Source of the DNA: Gammaproteobacteria bacterium RIFCSPHIGHO2_12_FULL_63_22
GTDB taxonomy: Bacteria > Pseudomonadota > Gammaproteobacteria > Xanthomonadales > Xanthomonadaceae
NCBI GenBank assembly: GCA_001801685.1
Contig: MGYJ01000005.1
Span: forward strand, 1-64,000
Direction: 5' to 3'
Length of the DNA stretch: 64,000 nt
Shown in pieces: positions 36,718-46,684 of the stretch. The notes under the pieces were generated by a model. The model was not told the DNA's origin. It saw only the letters and a list, made by a program, of their open reading frames with translations, and made no database searches. Position 1 is the stretch's first letter. Every line of letters starts with the position of its first letter. The translations under genes were made by a program, and so were the position numbers.

Positions 36718-39313
36718 CGATAATGTCCTCCTGCGGCAACTCGCGCAGGTTGTAGCGGTTGGCCATCACGAAACCGTAAGCGCCGGTATTGGCGACCAGC
36801 AGCACGTCGTCGGCGGTCGTGGCCTCGGGCAAGTGTCGGCGCCGGCCAAGCACGTCGCCTGTTTCACAGATGGGGCCGACGACTTCCGCCGGCAAGCCCG
36901 CTGCATCGTCCAGCCGGGAAAGATTCACGATCTCGTGCCACGCGTTGTACAGCGCCGGCCGCAACAAGGCATTCATGCCTGCATCCGCGCCAATTCGGCG
37001 CACGCCCAGCTTCGACGACACCTGCGTCACTCGGGCGAGCAGCACGCCCGCCTCCGCCACCAGGTAGCGGCCGGGTTCGATCCACAGCGCGTATTGCGGC
37101 CACATTGATTTGATCTCTGCCATCGCCAGGGCAAATGCCGGCACGTCGAAGGCCTCGCCTTCCGGCTCGTAAGGCACGCCGATACCGCCGCCGACATCGA
37201 TGGCCGACACCGTGCCGATGGTCTCGGCCAGGTTGACCAATTGCGCATAGACCTGCGGCCAATGCTTCACGTCCACGATGCCGCTGCCGACATGGGCATG
37301 CAGCACGGTGATGCCCGCCTGTACCTCGCGGGCAACCGCCATGAATTCCGGCAGGCCCTCGGCAGGCAAGCCAAACTTTGCCTGGCGACCGCCAGTTCGC
37401 ACTTTTTCGTGGTGGCCGAGGCCGTAGCCGGGATCGATGCGCAGCACGATCTGCCGACCGCGGAAAAGTTCGGGCCAGGCGCGCAAGGGGAAGACACTGT
37501 CCACCGTTACCCAGGTGTCGCGCGCCAACGCCGCCTCGTATTCCGCACGCGGCGCGAAACTGGGCGTGAACAATACTCGGGTCGGATCGAGGCCTGGCAG
37601 CAAACCAAACAGGTGGTCGAGTTCCGCCTTGGACACGCACTCGAATCCAAAGCCTTCGGCATCCAGCGCGCGCAGCACCGCGGGATTGGAATTCGCCTTC
37701 AGCGCGTAGAAGCGTCGGTCCACGGCACCGACATCGGCCAACGCACGTGCGCGAGCGCGAACCGTTGGCAGGTGATAGACGTAACGCGGCGTGCCACGGG
37801 CCGCGATTTCAAGCAATTGCCCGCGCGCCTCCTGCCACCAGTGCCGTGGCGCAATGGCCGCCTTGTCCACACCCAGCTTGCGCCAGCTCGGGCCGAATAC
37901 TTCCGCCTCGTCCACCGGCATTGCGCCGGAATGGATCAGCAGTTCGTGCAGGCGCGGCATCAGGTCGTCGGCCAGCGCCTCGTCCAGCACGAAGGTGAGG
38001 TTGAGGTCGTTGGAACTCTGCGAGATCAGGTGCACGCGTTCGCGGCCGAACTCGCTCCAGACGTCGGTCAGCTTGTGCAACAGCGAACGCATGCCGCGAC
38101 CGACCAGTGTTACGGCGCTGCAGGGCGTGATCACCTTGACCCGGCACACTTCGGCCAGGTCCGCGCACAGCGCGTCCAGCACGTTGGAATTGACCAGGTT
38201 GTCGGAGGGGTCCAGCGACACCGTGACGTTGGCTTCCGACGAGCCGATCAGGTCGATGGACAGGCCTCGTCGCTTGAAGCGTTCGAACACGTCCGCCAGG
38301 AAGCCAACCTGTTGCCACATGCCGATGGTTTCCATGGACACCAGCACGATGCCGCGGCGCGAACTGATTGCCTTCACGCCGGCCAGGGTGGCGGCGCGGT
38401 GGTCGATGACGGTGCCGGCCATGTGCGGGCGTTCGGTGTCGCGGATCCAGATCGGGACGCGCGCCTCGCGACAGGGATGGATGCAGCGCGGATGCAGCAC
38501 CTTGGCGCCGGTGCTGGCGATTTCCTGCGCCTCCTCATAGTCCAGGCGCGTCAGCAATCGCGCGTCAGGCACCTGGCGCGGATTGGCGCTGAACATGCCG
38601 GGCACGTCGGTCCAGATTTCAACGCGGCGCGCCTGCAGCAGCGCACCGAAATAGGCCGCCGACGTGTCCGAGCCGCCGCGGCCGAGGATGGCGGTGCCGC
38701 CGTCTTCACTGCGGGCGATGAAACCCTGGGTGATCAGCAGCCGGGCATTCTTCGCGAAGCGAGCGCGCAGCGTCGGGTCACCCTGGTATCGGCACGACAC
38801 CGACAGGCGTTGCGACCATTCGTTCTGGTTGGGCAGCGATTGCGCCTGCAGCCAGTCACGGGCGTCGAGCCATTCCACCGGCAGGCCCTGCGAGGCCAGA
38901 TAGGCGACGCCCAGGGTGGAAGACAACAACTCGCCTTGCGCCAGCACCTCCGCCGCCCAGGCAAGGTCGTCACTGTCGCGACGCAGATCCTGCGTCAGGG
39001 CGGCGAGCTGCTGAAGGCGGCTGTCGAGCACGGCGGCATCGAGGCCGAGCTCCACGCAGAAGTCGAGGTGGCGCTGCACGATGGCGTCGATTCGCTGCTG
39101 CACGCTGGCCAGCGCGCCGCGATGGTCGATGATCGCCTGCAATTCGTTGGTGATGCCCGACAAGGCCGACACCACTACCAGCACGCGGCATTGTTCGTCG
39201 CGCACGCGCTCGCGCATCAGCATGCCGATGATGTCCCAGCGATGGCGACGGGAAACACTGGTACCGCCGAACTTCAGGACGATCCAGTCATCCGCGCTAG
39301 CGATGGCAGTCAT
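36710..39313 (-). CDS. lysAC: Bifunctional aspartate kinase / diaminopimelate decarboxylase
   Basis: 867-residue fusion. The N-terminal aspartokinase (about 1-460) has VLKFGGTSVS, LGRGGSDTSAAY and two ACT-like regulatory segments. The C-terminal LysA (about 490-867) is a PLP barrel with the Schiff-base Lys in FYALKANSNP, plus HVGSGIVD, DVGGGIGVPY and PICETGDVL. It joins the first and last enzymes of the DAP-lysine route and is characteristic of Xanthomonadaceae. ATG 39313 was chosen; the open frame to 39673 is antisense to the PhzF gene. Overlaps murL by 8 bases, linking DAP/lysine and D-Glu supply to peptidoglycan. Confidence 0.93.
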   Translation of the reverse strand: MTAIASADDWIVLKFGGTSVSRRHRWDIIGMLMRERVRDEQCRVLVVVSALSGITNELQAIIDHRGALASVQQRIDAIVQRHLDFCVELGLDAAVLDSRLQQLAALTQDLRRDSDDLAWAAEVLAQGELLSSTLGVAYLASQGLPVEWLDARDWLQAQSLPNQNEWSQRLSVSCRYQGDPTLRARFAKNARLLITQGFIARSEDGGTAILGRGGSDTSAAYFGALLQARRVEIWTDVPGMFSANPRQVPDARLLTRLDYEEAQEIASTGAKVLHPRCIHPCREARVPIWIRDTERPHMAGTVIDHRAATLAGVKAISSRRGIVLVSMETIGMWQQVGFLADVFERFKRRGLSIDLIGSSEANVTVSLDPSDNLVNSNVLDALCADLAEVCRVKVITPCSAVTLVGRGMRSLLHKLTDVWSEFGRERVHLISQSSNDLNLTFVLDEALADDLMPRLHELLIHSGAMPVDEAEVFGPSWRKLGVDKAAIAPRHWWQEARGQLLEIAARGTPRYVYHLPTVRARARALADVGAVDRRFYALKANSNPAVLRALDAEGFGFECVSKAELDHLFGLLPGLDPTRVLFTPSFAPRAEYEAALARDTWVTVDSVFPLRAWPELFRGRQIVLRIDPGYGLGHHEKVRTGGRQAKFGLPAEGLPEFMAVAREVQAGITVLHAHVGSGIVDVKHWPQVYAQLVNLAETIGTVSAIDVGGGIGVPYEPEGEAFDVPAFALAMAEIKSMWPQYALWIEPGRYLVAEAGVLLARVTQVSSKLGVRRIGADAGMNALLRPALYNAWHEIVNLSRLDDAAGLPAEVVGPICETGDVLGRRRHLPEATTADDVLLVANTGAYGFVMANRYNLRELPQEDIIDG

Positions 39314-39388
39314 GGCAGGAAGGGGACCCACGGCAAAGGTATGATTCGGGAGCGGTCCGGCGTTCAAGCGACGGCGCACATCCAAGGA

Positions 39389-40300
39389 ATGATAAACGAT
39401 GGGCCTGCACTGGTGAGCGCGACCAAGCCGCGCGGATTTTCCCAGGTCGATGTGTTCTCCCCGCGTCCCGGGCAAGGCAATCCCCTGGCGGTAGTGCATG
39501 TTTCGGACGGCCTGGACACGGCGTCCATGCAGGCGATCGCCAACTGGACGAACCTGGCCGAGACCACCTTCCTCATGCCAGCGACGCTGGCCGAGGCCGA
39601 CTACCGGGTTCGAATCTTCACCACGCGCCAGGAGATCGCGTTCGCCGGCCATCCCAGCATCGGCAGTGCGCATGCCGCGTTGGCGACGGGCCTGGCGACG
39701 ATTGGCGAAGGATCCATCCTGAAACAGGAATGCCTTGCCGGCGTGCTGCCGATCCGGGTCACCGGCGATCCGGACGCGCGCACCCTGTCGGTCCGCGTGC
39801 CACGTTCACGCATCGTGCGTTACGCCGCCGACGGCGATGCCGCCCTGTGGCATGCATTGCGCGACTGTCGCCTAGGGCGCCTGCCACCTGCACTGGTGGA
39901 AGGTGGACGTCGCTGGTGGCTTGCGGAAATGGCCGGCGAAGCCGACGTCCGCACCATGCAGCCGGATTCCTACGCCATCGCCGCGCTGGCGAAGGCCACC
40001 GGCAGCCTGGGCCTTTGTGTCTTTGCACGTTGCACGGGCCAGGCCCACGGTCTGGTGGTGCGCGCCTACCCGCTGGGCGTCGGGCTCAACGAGGACCCCG
40101 CGTCCGGCGCAGCCAATGCCGCCATCGCCGCCTTCCTCGATGAAGCAGGCGCGCTCGACGGGCTTGGCCGCGCCTATCGGGTCAGCCAGGGCCGGGAAAT
40201 GTCGCGCGATGCGCAGCTGCAGCTGGAAATCGACCCGGAAGGCCAGGTCTGGGTAGGCGGCCAATGCCACACCGTCGTTGAAGGCAGCCTGCACTGGTAG
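39389..40300 (+). CDS. PhzF family isomerase/epimerase-like protein
   Basis: 303-residue PhzF-fold protein of two mirrored halves. The N-terminal block is VDVFSPRPGQGNPLAVV. The catalytic Glu sits in NLAETTFLM, TRQEIAFAGHP is the family His-Pro block, and EDPASGAANAAIAAFL lies in the second half. Most PhzF proteins outside phenazine clusters have no assigned substrate. ATG 39389 and GTG 39413 are both possible starts, and AAGGA is too close to the ATG. Divergent from lysAC across 75 bases. Confidence 0.88.
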   Translation: MINDGPALVSATKPRGFSQVDVFSPRPGQGNPLAVVHVSDGLDTASMQAIANWTNLAETTFLMPATLAEADYRVRIFTTRQEIAFAGHPSIGSAHAALATGLATIGEGSILKQECLAGVLPIRVTGDPDARTLSVRVPRSRIVRYAADGDAALWHALRDCRLGRLPPALVEGGRRWWLAEMAGEADVRTMQPDSYAIAALAKATGSLGLCVFARCTGQAHGLVVRAYPLGVGLNEDPASGAANAAIAAFLDEAGALDGLGRAYRVSQGREMSRDAQLQLEIDPEGQVWVGGQCHTVVEGSLHW

Positions 40301-40302
40301 GC

Positions 40303-40331
40303 AAAAAAGAAGGGGCCCTTTCGGGCCCCTT
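40303..40331 (-). terminator. Rho-independent terminator after the glycine-zipper gene
   Basis: A perfect 9-bp stem (40310-40318 with 40323-40331) and 4-base loop. On the minus strand it is followed by a T-rich run (40309-40303). It lies 28 bases past the stop at 40359. The hairpin may also block read-through from the convergent PhzF gene, but there is no T-run on the plus side. Confidence 0.85.
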
Positions 40332-40358
40332 CCGGTTCAACGTTTACTTGCAGCAAAC

Positions 40359-41012
40359 TCAACGGCGATAGTTCGAACCGTCATCCACCGGACGCACGTC
40401 AACCACGACGCGCATGGTGCGGCCCGGACGACGCGACGAGTACGACGTGTAGGTCTGGCCGGCGTAACGATAGGTCACCGTGTAGCCTTCGACCTGACGG
40501 CTGTTGTTGTCATAGTCGGTAACGGTACGGCAACGACGGACGGTGCCCGAGTTGTCGCGATACTGGTCGTAGTTGCCCGACGCATCGTTGTTGCGGTCGA
40601 TCTGGTTGCCGATCACGCCGCCGATCACCGCGCCGCCAATGGTGGCAGCCTTGCGGCCGTCGCCTTTGCCAGCCTGGTTACCCAGCGCGCCACCGATCAA
40701 TGCGCCGATCAGCGTGCCGTTGGCGTTGCTGTCCGTGCCATTGCGATAGAGGCGGCCGTTGCTGTCGCGGTAGTAACCGTCGTCATAGGCATTGCTGCGC
40801 TCATCCCAGCATTCCTGGCGCTGGTAACCCTGCGCGGCATAGCGGTCGTAGATCGGCACAGCGCTGATCACCGTCGCAACGTCAGTGCGCTGGGTGCGGC
40901 TGTTATTGTCGTAGCGGGAGTCGTAACCCCGGCCGTAGTCCTGGGCACCCGCGGCGCCAACAGCGACTGCAGAAATGGCCAAGGCGAGAGCACTTACAGC
41001 GATACGTTTCAT
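40359..41012 (-). CDS. Glycine-zipper 2TM domain envelope protein
   Basis: 217 residues with a cleavable signal peptide (about 1-23, ending AVGAAGAQ). A Tyr/Asn/Arg-rich segment precedes a glycine-zipper hairpin (GTLIGALIGGALGNQAG and AATIGGAVIGGVIGNQ) typical of SlyB/RcsF-neighbourhood outer-membrane proteins. A Tyr-rich C-terminal domain with two Cys (one at QECWDE, one at RRCRTV) follows. Role unknown, probably envelope integrity. Monocistronic with its own terminator. ATG 41012 is chosen to open on the signal peptide. Confidence 0.85.
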   Translation of the reverse strand: MKRIAVSALALAISAVAVGAAGAQDYGRGYDSRYDNNSRTQRTDVATVISAVPIYDRYAAQGYQRQECWDERSNAYDDGYYRDSNGRLYRNGTDSNANGTLIGALIGGALGNQAGKGDGRKAATIGGAVIGGVIGNQIDRNNDASGNYDQYRDNSGTVRRCRTVTDYDNNSRQVEGYTVTYRYAGQTYTSYSSRRPGRTMRVVVDVRPVDDGSNYRR

Positions 41013-41126
41013 TGAGAAGACTCCAGTCGCCGGAATTGGCGCAGGCAAACCTTACGAAAGTCCGGCTAACCGCAGCCTTAACTGAATCGGCTTCCTGAAC
41101 CTCGTTCAGTTTCACGCCAATCCTGT

Positions 41127-41561
41127 TCAGCCAAGCAGGGTTGCCTCCAGGCTCACCGGAATCGCCAGGGTCCTGGAAATCACGCAATTCTTCTTGGCGT
41201 TGTCGGCAATGGCCGCGAATCCGGCGGCATCCAGGCCCGGGACGGTCGCCGAGACGATCAGGTTCACGCCGACGGCACTCGGACCTGCTTCCCCGGTCTC
41301 CATCAGCACTTCCGCGCGCGTATCGATGCGGGTCGCGACGTGGCCGGCGTTGCCCAGGATGAAGCCCAGGGCCATGCTGAAGCAGCCCGCATGCGCGGCG
41401 GCCAGCAATTCTTCCGGATTGGTGCCCTTCTCTTCGCCGAAGCGGGTGTTGAAGGAGTAGTTCTGCTCGGCGAACAATCCGCTTTGCGGGGTGCTCATCG
41501 CGCCCTTGCCGGACTTGAGGTCGCCCTGCCAGTGTGCAGTCGCATAACGCTTGAAGCCCAT
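41127..41561 (-). CDS. osmC: OsmC family peroxiredoxin
   Basis: 144-residue OsmC/Ohr-fold thiol peroxidase. The two redox Cys are in AAHAGCFSMAL and KKNCVISRTL, and the N-terminal FNTRFGEEKGTNPEELL block with its Arg and Glu matches OsmC more than Ohr. It reduces organic hydroperoxides in the cytoplasm. A GAGGAG ribosome-binding site precedes ATG 41561. Confidence 0.93.
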   Translation of the reverse strand: MGFKRYATAHWQGDLKSGKGAMSTPQSGLFAEQNYSFNTRFGEEKGTNPEELLAAAHAGCFSMALGFILGNAGHVATRIDTRAEVLMETGEAGPSAVGVNLIVSATVPGLDAAGFAAIADNAKKNCVISRTLAIPVSLEATLLG

Positions 41562-41594
41562 GGGATTCTCCTCGACGGTTTGATGCGGGGCACC

Positions 41595-41600
41595 ATTATG
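41595..41600 (-). promoter_or_regulatory. Putative -10 box for osmC
   Basis: CATAAT on the minus strand, 33 bases upstream of the osmC start. The remaining 226-base spacer to the EF-G-like gene holds a 7-bp GC hairpin (41666-41672 with 41676-41682) and no further gene that I can support. Confidence 0.35.
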
Positions 41601-41787
41601 CCGCGCCTCGCAAGGGCTGCACTTGACGGCTTGACCCCGGCCTCCGCCGGTGGAAGTCTAGGGCTGCCCGGCCCTGCCGGGCCGTCCGCCATGACCGACG
41701 CGCGGTTGCACAATGATGCGACCGAAGGCCGCGCTTCCGCGCCGCCGACCATGACGCCCTCAGCGCCTTGAGCAAGGAGAGGTCGTT

Positions 41788-43836
41788 ATGTCGTACAGCA
41801 CAGCCCAAATCCGCAATGTGGCCCTGGCAGGCCACTCAGGCGCCGGCAAAACAACGCTTTTCGAAGCCCTGCTGCATGCCGGCGGCGCAATACAGACGGC
41901 AGGCAGCGTCGAACGGGGCACCACCGTGTCCGACTTCGACCCGATGGAAAAGTCCCGGCAGCACTCGCTCAACACCGCCATCGCTTCCACCGACCATGGC
42001 GGCATCCACGTCAACCTCATCGATACCCCAGGATTCCCCGATTTTCGCGGCCCCACCCTGTCGGCGTTTTCGGCGGTTGAAACTGTCTGCGTGGTGGTCA
42101 ACGCCAGCCAAGGTGTCGAATACGGAACTCGCCGCATGATGGACACCGCGAAATCGCGGAACCTGTGCCGGGTACTGGTAGTGAATCGAATCGATGCCGA
42201 ACCCGGCAAGCTTGCCGCGCTGATCGGCCAGCTGCGCGATGCGTTCGGCCCTGAATGCCTGCCAATCAACCTGCCCGCCAACAACGGCGCGTCCGTGGTC
42301 GATTGCTTCTTCAACCCCACCGGCAGCAGCGATGTGGAGGATGTCGCCACCGCGCACCAGCGCATCATCGACCAGGTGGTGGAGATCAACGAGACGGTCA
42401 TGGGCCGTTATCTGGAAGAAGGCGAAGAAGGCCTGTCCGGACAGGAACTGCACGACGCCTTCGAACAATGCCTGCGCGAAGGCCATCTCGTGCCAATCTG
42501 TTTTGTTTCCGCGCGCACCGGCGCGGGCGTAAAGGAACTGCTGGACCTGGCGGAAAGATTGTTTCCCAGTCCGCTCGAAGGCAATCCACCGATGTTCCGC
42601 AAGGGCGCCGGCAGCGAGGTGCAGGACATCGTGCTGCAGGCCGATCCGAAAGCGCACGTCATCGCCGACGTTTTCAAGATCGTCAACGATCCCTTCGTCG
42701 GCAAGCTCAGCGTCTTCCGCGTCTTCCAGGGCACCCTGAAGCGCGATACCCAGTTATACATCGACGATGGCCGCAAGCCCTTCAAGGTCGGCCACCTGTT
42801 CAAGCTGCGCGGCAAGGACCATGTCGAGATCGACCAGGCCATTCCCGGCGACATCGCCGCCGTGGCCAAGGTCGAGGAAATCCATTTCGATGCCGTACTG
42901 CATGACTCGCACGAAGACGACCACATCCACCTGGCGCCGATCGAGTTTCCCAAGCCGATGTTCGGCCTGGCCATCGAGGCGGCAACGCGCGGACAAGAAC
43001 AAAAGCTCGCCGTGGCGCTGCAGAAACTTGCCGAGGAGGACCCGGGTTTCAGTGTCGAGCACAATCCTGAATTGAATGAGACCGTGGTGCGCGGCCTCGG
43101 CGAATTGCACTTGCGGGTGATGATCGAGCGCATGAAGGAACGCTATGGCGTGGACGTGCACGCGCGACCGCCGCGCATCGCCTATCGTGAAACCATCGGC
43201 GCCCATGCCGAGGGCCACCACCGGCACAAGAAGCAGACCGGCGGCGCGGGACAATTCGGCGAAGTCTTCCTGCGCGTGGAACCGCTCGATCGCGGCACCG
43301 GTTTTGAATTCGTCGATGCGGTGAAAGGCGGCACCATCCCCGGGCAGTTCATCCCGGCGGTGGAAAAAGGCGTGCGCCAGGTGCTGCACGGCGGCGCGGT
43401 CGCGGGCTATCCGCTGCAGGACGTTCGAGTAACGGTTTACGACGGCAAGTACCATCCGGTCGATTCGAAAGAAGTAGCCTTCGTCGCGGCCGGCAAGAAA
43501 GCCTTCCTGGACGCCATCACCCGGGCGCGACCGCAAGTACTCGAGCCCATCGTGGACCTGGCAGTGACGGCCCCGGAAAACCACATGGGCGACATCACCG
43601 GCGGCCTGGCCTCCAAGCGGGCGCGAATCAACGGCACGGACTCCACGCGGGACGGCGAGGTGTTGATCAAGGCGCAGGTGCCCTTGTCGGAGCTGCGCGA
43701 CTATGCCGCCGAGCTGAAAGGCTCGACCGGGGGTCGCGGTCGCTACGACCTGGAGTTCAGCCATTACGAGCCGGTGCCGCCGCCCGTGCAGAAACAGTTG
43801 ATCGAAGCCTACAAGCCACGGCACGATGAGGACTAG
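41788..43836 (+). CDS. Elongation factor G-like translational GTPase
   Basis: 682-residue paralogue of EF-G with the full five-domain layout. The G domain has G1 GHSGAGKTT and G3 DTPGFPDF; domain II starts near DVFKIVNDPFVGKLS; domain IV contains HKKQTGGAGQFGEVFLRVE; domain V ends with GRGRYDLEFSHYEPVP. The G4 motif is NRID instead of NKxD. EF-G-like proteins of this type are often non-essential, with unclear roles in recycling or stress. AAGGAGAGG gives a strong start. The next gene follows after 17 bases. Confidence 0.9.
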   Translation: MSYSTAQIRNVALAGHSGAGKTTLFEALLHAGGAIQTAGSVERGTTVSDFDPMEKSRQHSLNTAIASTDHGGIHVNLIDTPGFPDFRGPTLSAFSAVETVCVVVNASQGVEYGTRRMMDTAKSRNLCRVLVVNRIDAEPGKLAALIGQLRDAFGPECLPINLPANNGASVVDCFFNPTGSSDVEDVATAHQRIIDQVVEINETVMGRYLEEGEEGLSGQELHDAFEQCLREGHLVPICFVSARTGAGVKELLDLAERLFPSPLEGNPPMFRKGAGSEVQDIVLQADPKAHVIADVFKIVNDPFVGKLSVFRVFQGTLKRDTQLYIDDGRKPFKVGHLFKLRGKDHVEIDQAIPGDIAAVAKVEEIHFDAVLHDSHEDDHIHLAPIEFPKPMFGLAIEAATRGQEQKLAVALQKLAEEDPGFSVEHNPELNETVVRGLGELHLRVMIERMKERYGVDVHARPPRIAYRETIGAHAEGHHRHKKQTGGAGQFGEVFLRVEPLDRGTGFEFVDAVKGGTIPGQFIPAVEKGVRQVLHGGAVAGYPLQDVRVTVYDGKYHPVDSKEVAFVAAGKKAFLDAITRARPQVLEPIVDLAVTAPENHMGDITGGLASKRARINGTDSTRDGEVLIKAQVPLSELRDYAAELKGSTGGRGRYDLEFSHYEPVPPPVQKQLIEAYKPRHDED

Positions 43837-43853
43837 CCGAACGGATCGATCAG

Positions 43854-44144
43854 ATGGCAAAGGCAAGAAACGCGCAGGCCGCCATGCGCCTTGAAGACAT
43901 TCCCAATATCGGTCCGTCCATCGCCGACGACCTGCGCGCGCTCGACATCTACGAGCCCGCGCAGCTGGTCGGCCAGGATCCGTATCAGCTGTACCGGCGA
44001 ATGGGCGAGATTACCGGGGTCGCCCACGACCCCTGCCTGTGCGACACCTTCATTGCCGCCGTTCGCTTCATGGAAGGCGGCCCTTCGCGGCCCTGGTGGT
44101 ACTTCACGCCTGAGCGAAAGGCGCGGCTGGCAAGGCAGCGTTAG
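43854..44144 (+). CDS. Cdd1 / helix-hairpin-helix domain protein
   Basis: 96-residue protein of the Cdd1 (pathogenicity locus) family. A helix-hairpin-helix lies near the N-terminus (LEDIPNIGPSIADDLRAL), followed by a conserved block with DPYQLYRRM, DPCLCDTFIAAVRFM and PWWYFTPERK. The HhH suggests DNA or protein binding; no function has been established for the family. Only 17 bases after the EF-G-like gene, so probably co-transcribed. The stop overlaps the convergent SET gene by four bases. Confidence 0.82.
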   Translation: MAKARNAQAAMRLEDIPNIGPSIADDLRALDIYEPAQLVGQDPYQLYRRMGEITGVAHDPCLCDTFIAAVRFMEGGPSRPWWYFTPERKARLARQR

Positions 44145-44650
44145 CTGCTTTTCTTCGTGGCGGACTTGTTGCCGGGCTTGTTGCCCGGCTTGGGCTGCAG
44201 CATCGTGCCCGTGCATTTCGACGAGCCGCAGCGGCAGGCCCACAACTTCTTCAATCGTTCGGTATGCGCTTCGGCGAGCACGATGCCGTAGTTGTAGGTG
44301 AGTTCCTCGCCCGGCTTGATGGCGCGCATCGCCTCGATGAAGACAGCGTCCTTGGCGGGATCCTCGTCCTCGTCCTCCACAAGCACGGCTTCGCAGTTCG
44401 GATCGCAGCTGTGGTTGATCCAGCGCGCGGCATTGCCGCCGACGTTGGCATCAATCACATAGACATGATTGAGGGTGAACAGGAAGGTGTGGCCGGTGTC
44501 CACGTCGTCGGAATAGACGCGGTCCACTTCCTTGTGGGTGCGGTGGCGGCCCTTGTATTCGATCAGGCGTTCGCCCTTGCGGATGGGGGCGATGGCGAAC
44601 ACGCCGTTGCCATGGATTGCGGAGCGGCGGGTGGCTATCTTGGCGGGCAT
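44141..44650 (-). CDS. SET domain protein-lysine N-methyltransferase
   Basis: 169 residues and nearly all SET domain. The N-terminal SET-N block is SAIHGNGVFAIAPIRKGE. WINHSCDPNCEAV forms the AdoMet pseudoknot with GEELTYNYG, and a post-SET Cys motif CRCGSSKC completes the zinc site. A Lys/Gly/Pro-rich tail (PGNKPGNKSATKK) resembles a nucleic-acid-binding tail. Bacterial SET proteins resemble eukaryotic histone methyltransferases; known targets include host histones and bacterial proteins. No signal peptide or secretion signal is visible, so a bacterial target is as likely. Divergent from the suf operon. Confidence 0.86.
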   Translation of the reverse strand: MPAKIATRRSAIHGNGVFAIAPIRKGERLIEYKGRHRTHKEVDRVYSDDVDTGHTFLFTLNHVYVIDANVGGNAARWINHSCDPNCEAVLVEDEDEDPAKDAVFIEAMRAIKPGEELTYNYGIVLAEAHTERLKKLWACRCGSSKCTGTMLQPKPGNKPGNKSATKKSS

Positions 44651-44699
44651 CGGAGGGAAGCGGTGATGAACAGCGCACATTGTCGCGCACTTCGCGTGA

Positions 44700-44737
44700 T
44701 TGAGCGTGCCCGATTGATATAGTACAATTTCGGTACT
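44700..44737 (+). promoter_or_regulatory. suf operon promoter with candidate Rrf2-type operator
   Basis: TTGAGC (44700-44705), a 17-base spacer, then TACAAT (44723-44728) make a good sigma-70 promoter. An inverted repeat AGTAC-N7-GTACT (44721-44737) overlaps the -10 box. Because the first gene encodes an Rrf2-type Fe-S regulator, autorepression at this site is the natural reading; binding is inferred. Confidence 0.55.
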
Positions 44738-44773
44738 GATTGACTTCCCGCTTTGAATCCTCTGGGCAAGCCC

Positions 44774-45202
44774 ATGCTTCGGGTCACCAAACTTACTGAC
44801 TACGCCACCGTCGTGCTGGCCGCCCTGGCCGTTGCGCCAAACCGCGTGCACAGCGCCGCCGAGCTGGCCGAACGCTCGCACCTGGAGTTGCCCACGGTCA
44901 GCAAGGTCCTCAAGCCGCTGGCCCACGCCGGCCTGGTGACGGGTTTCCGCGGCGCAAGCGGCGGCTATCGCCTGGCCCGCGCACCCGGCCAGATCAGCCT
45001 GATCGAGATCGTCGAAGCCATCGAAGGCCCGCTGGGCATGACCGAGTGCTCCGGCGAACACAGCAGCTGCGAGCACGAGCCGCATTGCGGCGTGCAAGGC
45101 CACTGGCGACAGATCAACGACGTCATCGCCGATACGCTGCGCGGCATGACCCTGGCCCAGATGCTGCCCAAGGCCATCCCCATCAAACTTGCGAGCGCCT
45201 GA
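44774..45202 (+). CDS. SUF system Fe-S cluster assembly regulator (Rrf2 family)
   Basis: 142-residue IscR-like winged-helix repressor. [19 protein letters not shown] is the N-terminal helix. The recognition region includes [17 protein letters not shown] and [11 protein letters not shown]. Three cluster-binding Cys lie spaced by five residues ([16 protein letters not shown]). It would sense [2Fe-2S] status and control sufBCDS. ATG 44774 is used; the frame opens at TTG 44753. Ends 4 bases before sufB. Confidence 0.93.
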   Translation: MLRVTKLTDYATVVLAALAVAPNRVHSAAELAERSHLELPTVSKVLKPLAHAGLVTGFRGASGGYRLARAPGQISLIEIVEAIEGPLGMTECSGEHSSCEHEPHCGVQGHWRQINDVIADTLRGMTLAQMLPKAIPIKLASA

Positions 45203-45206
45203 CGCC

Positions 45207-46646
<1,440 letters not shown>

Positions 46647-46684
46647 GCCGAGTCACAAAACGAAACGAATCGAACGGAATCAAC

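Noticed and set aside
37241-39388. N-terminal 700 codons of a long plus-strand frame leading into the PhzF gene
   Set aside because: Antisense to lysAC and only by chance in frame with PhzF; the PhzF family protein starts near 39389.
39314-39388. Lysine riboswitch before lysAC
   Set aside because: The 75-base divergent spacer is too short and shows none of the conserved junctions.
41628-41690. Possible REP-like unit with similarity to the sodB-purK hairpin
   Set aside because: Both contain CTTGACGG near a GC hairpin, but the similarity is short and could be chance in GC-rich spacers; two copies do not make a repeat family.
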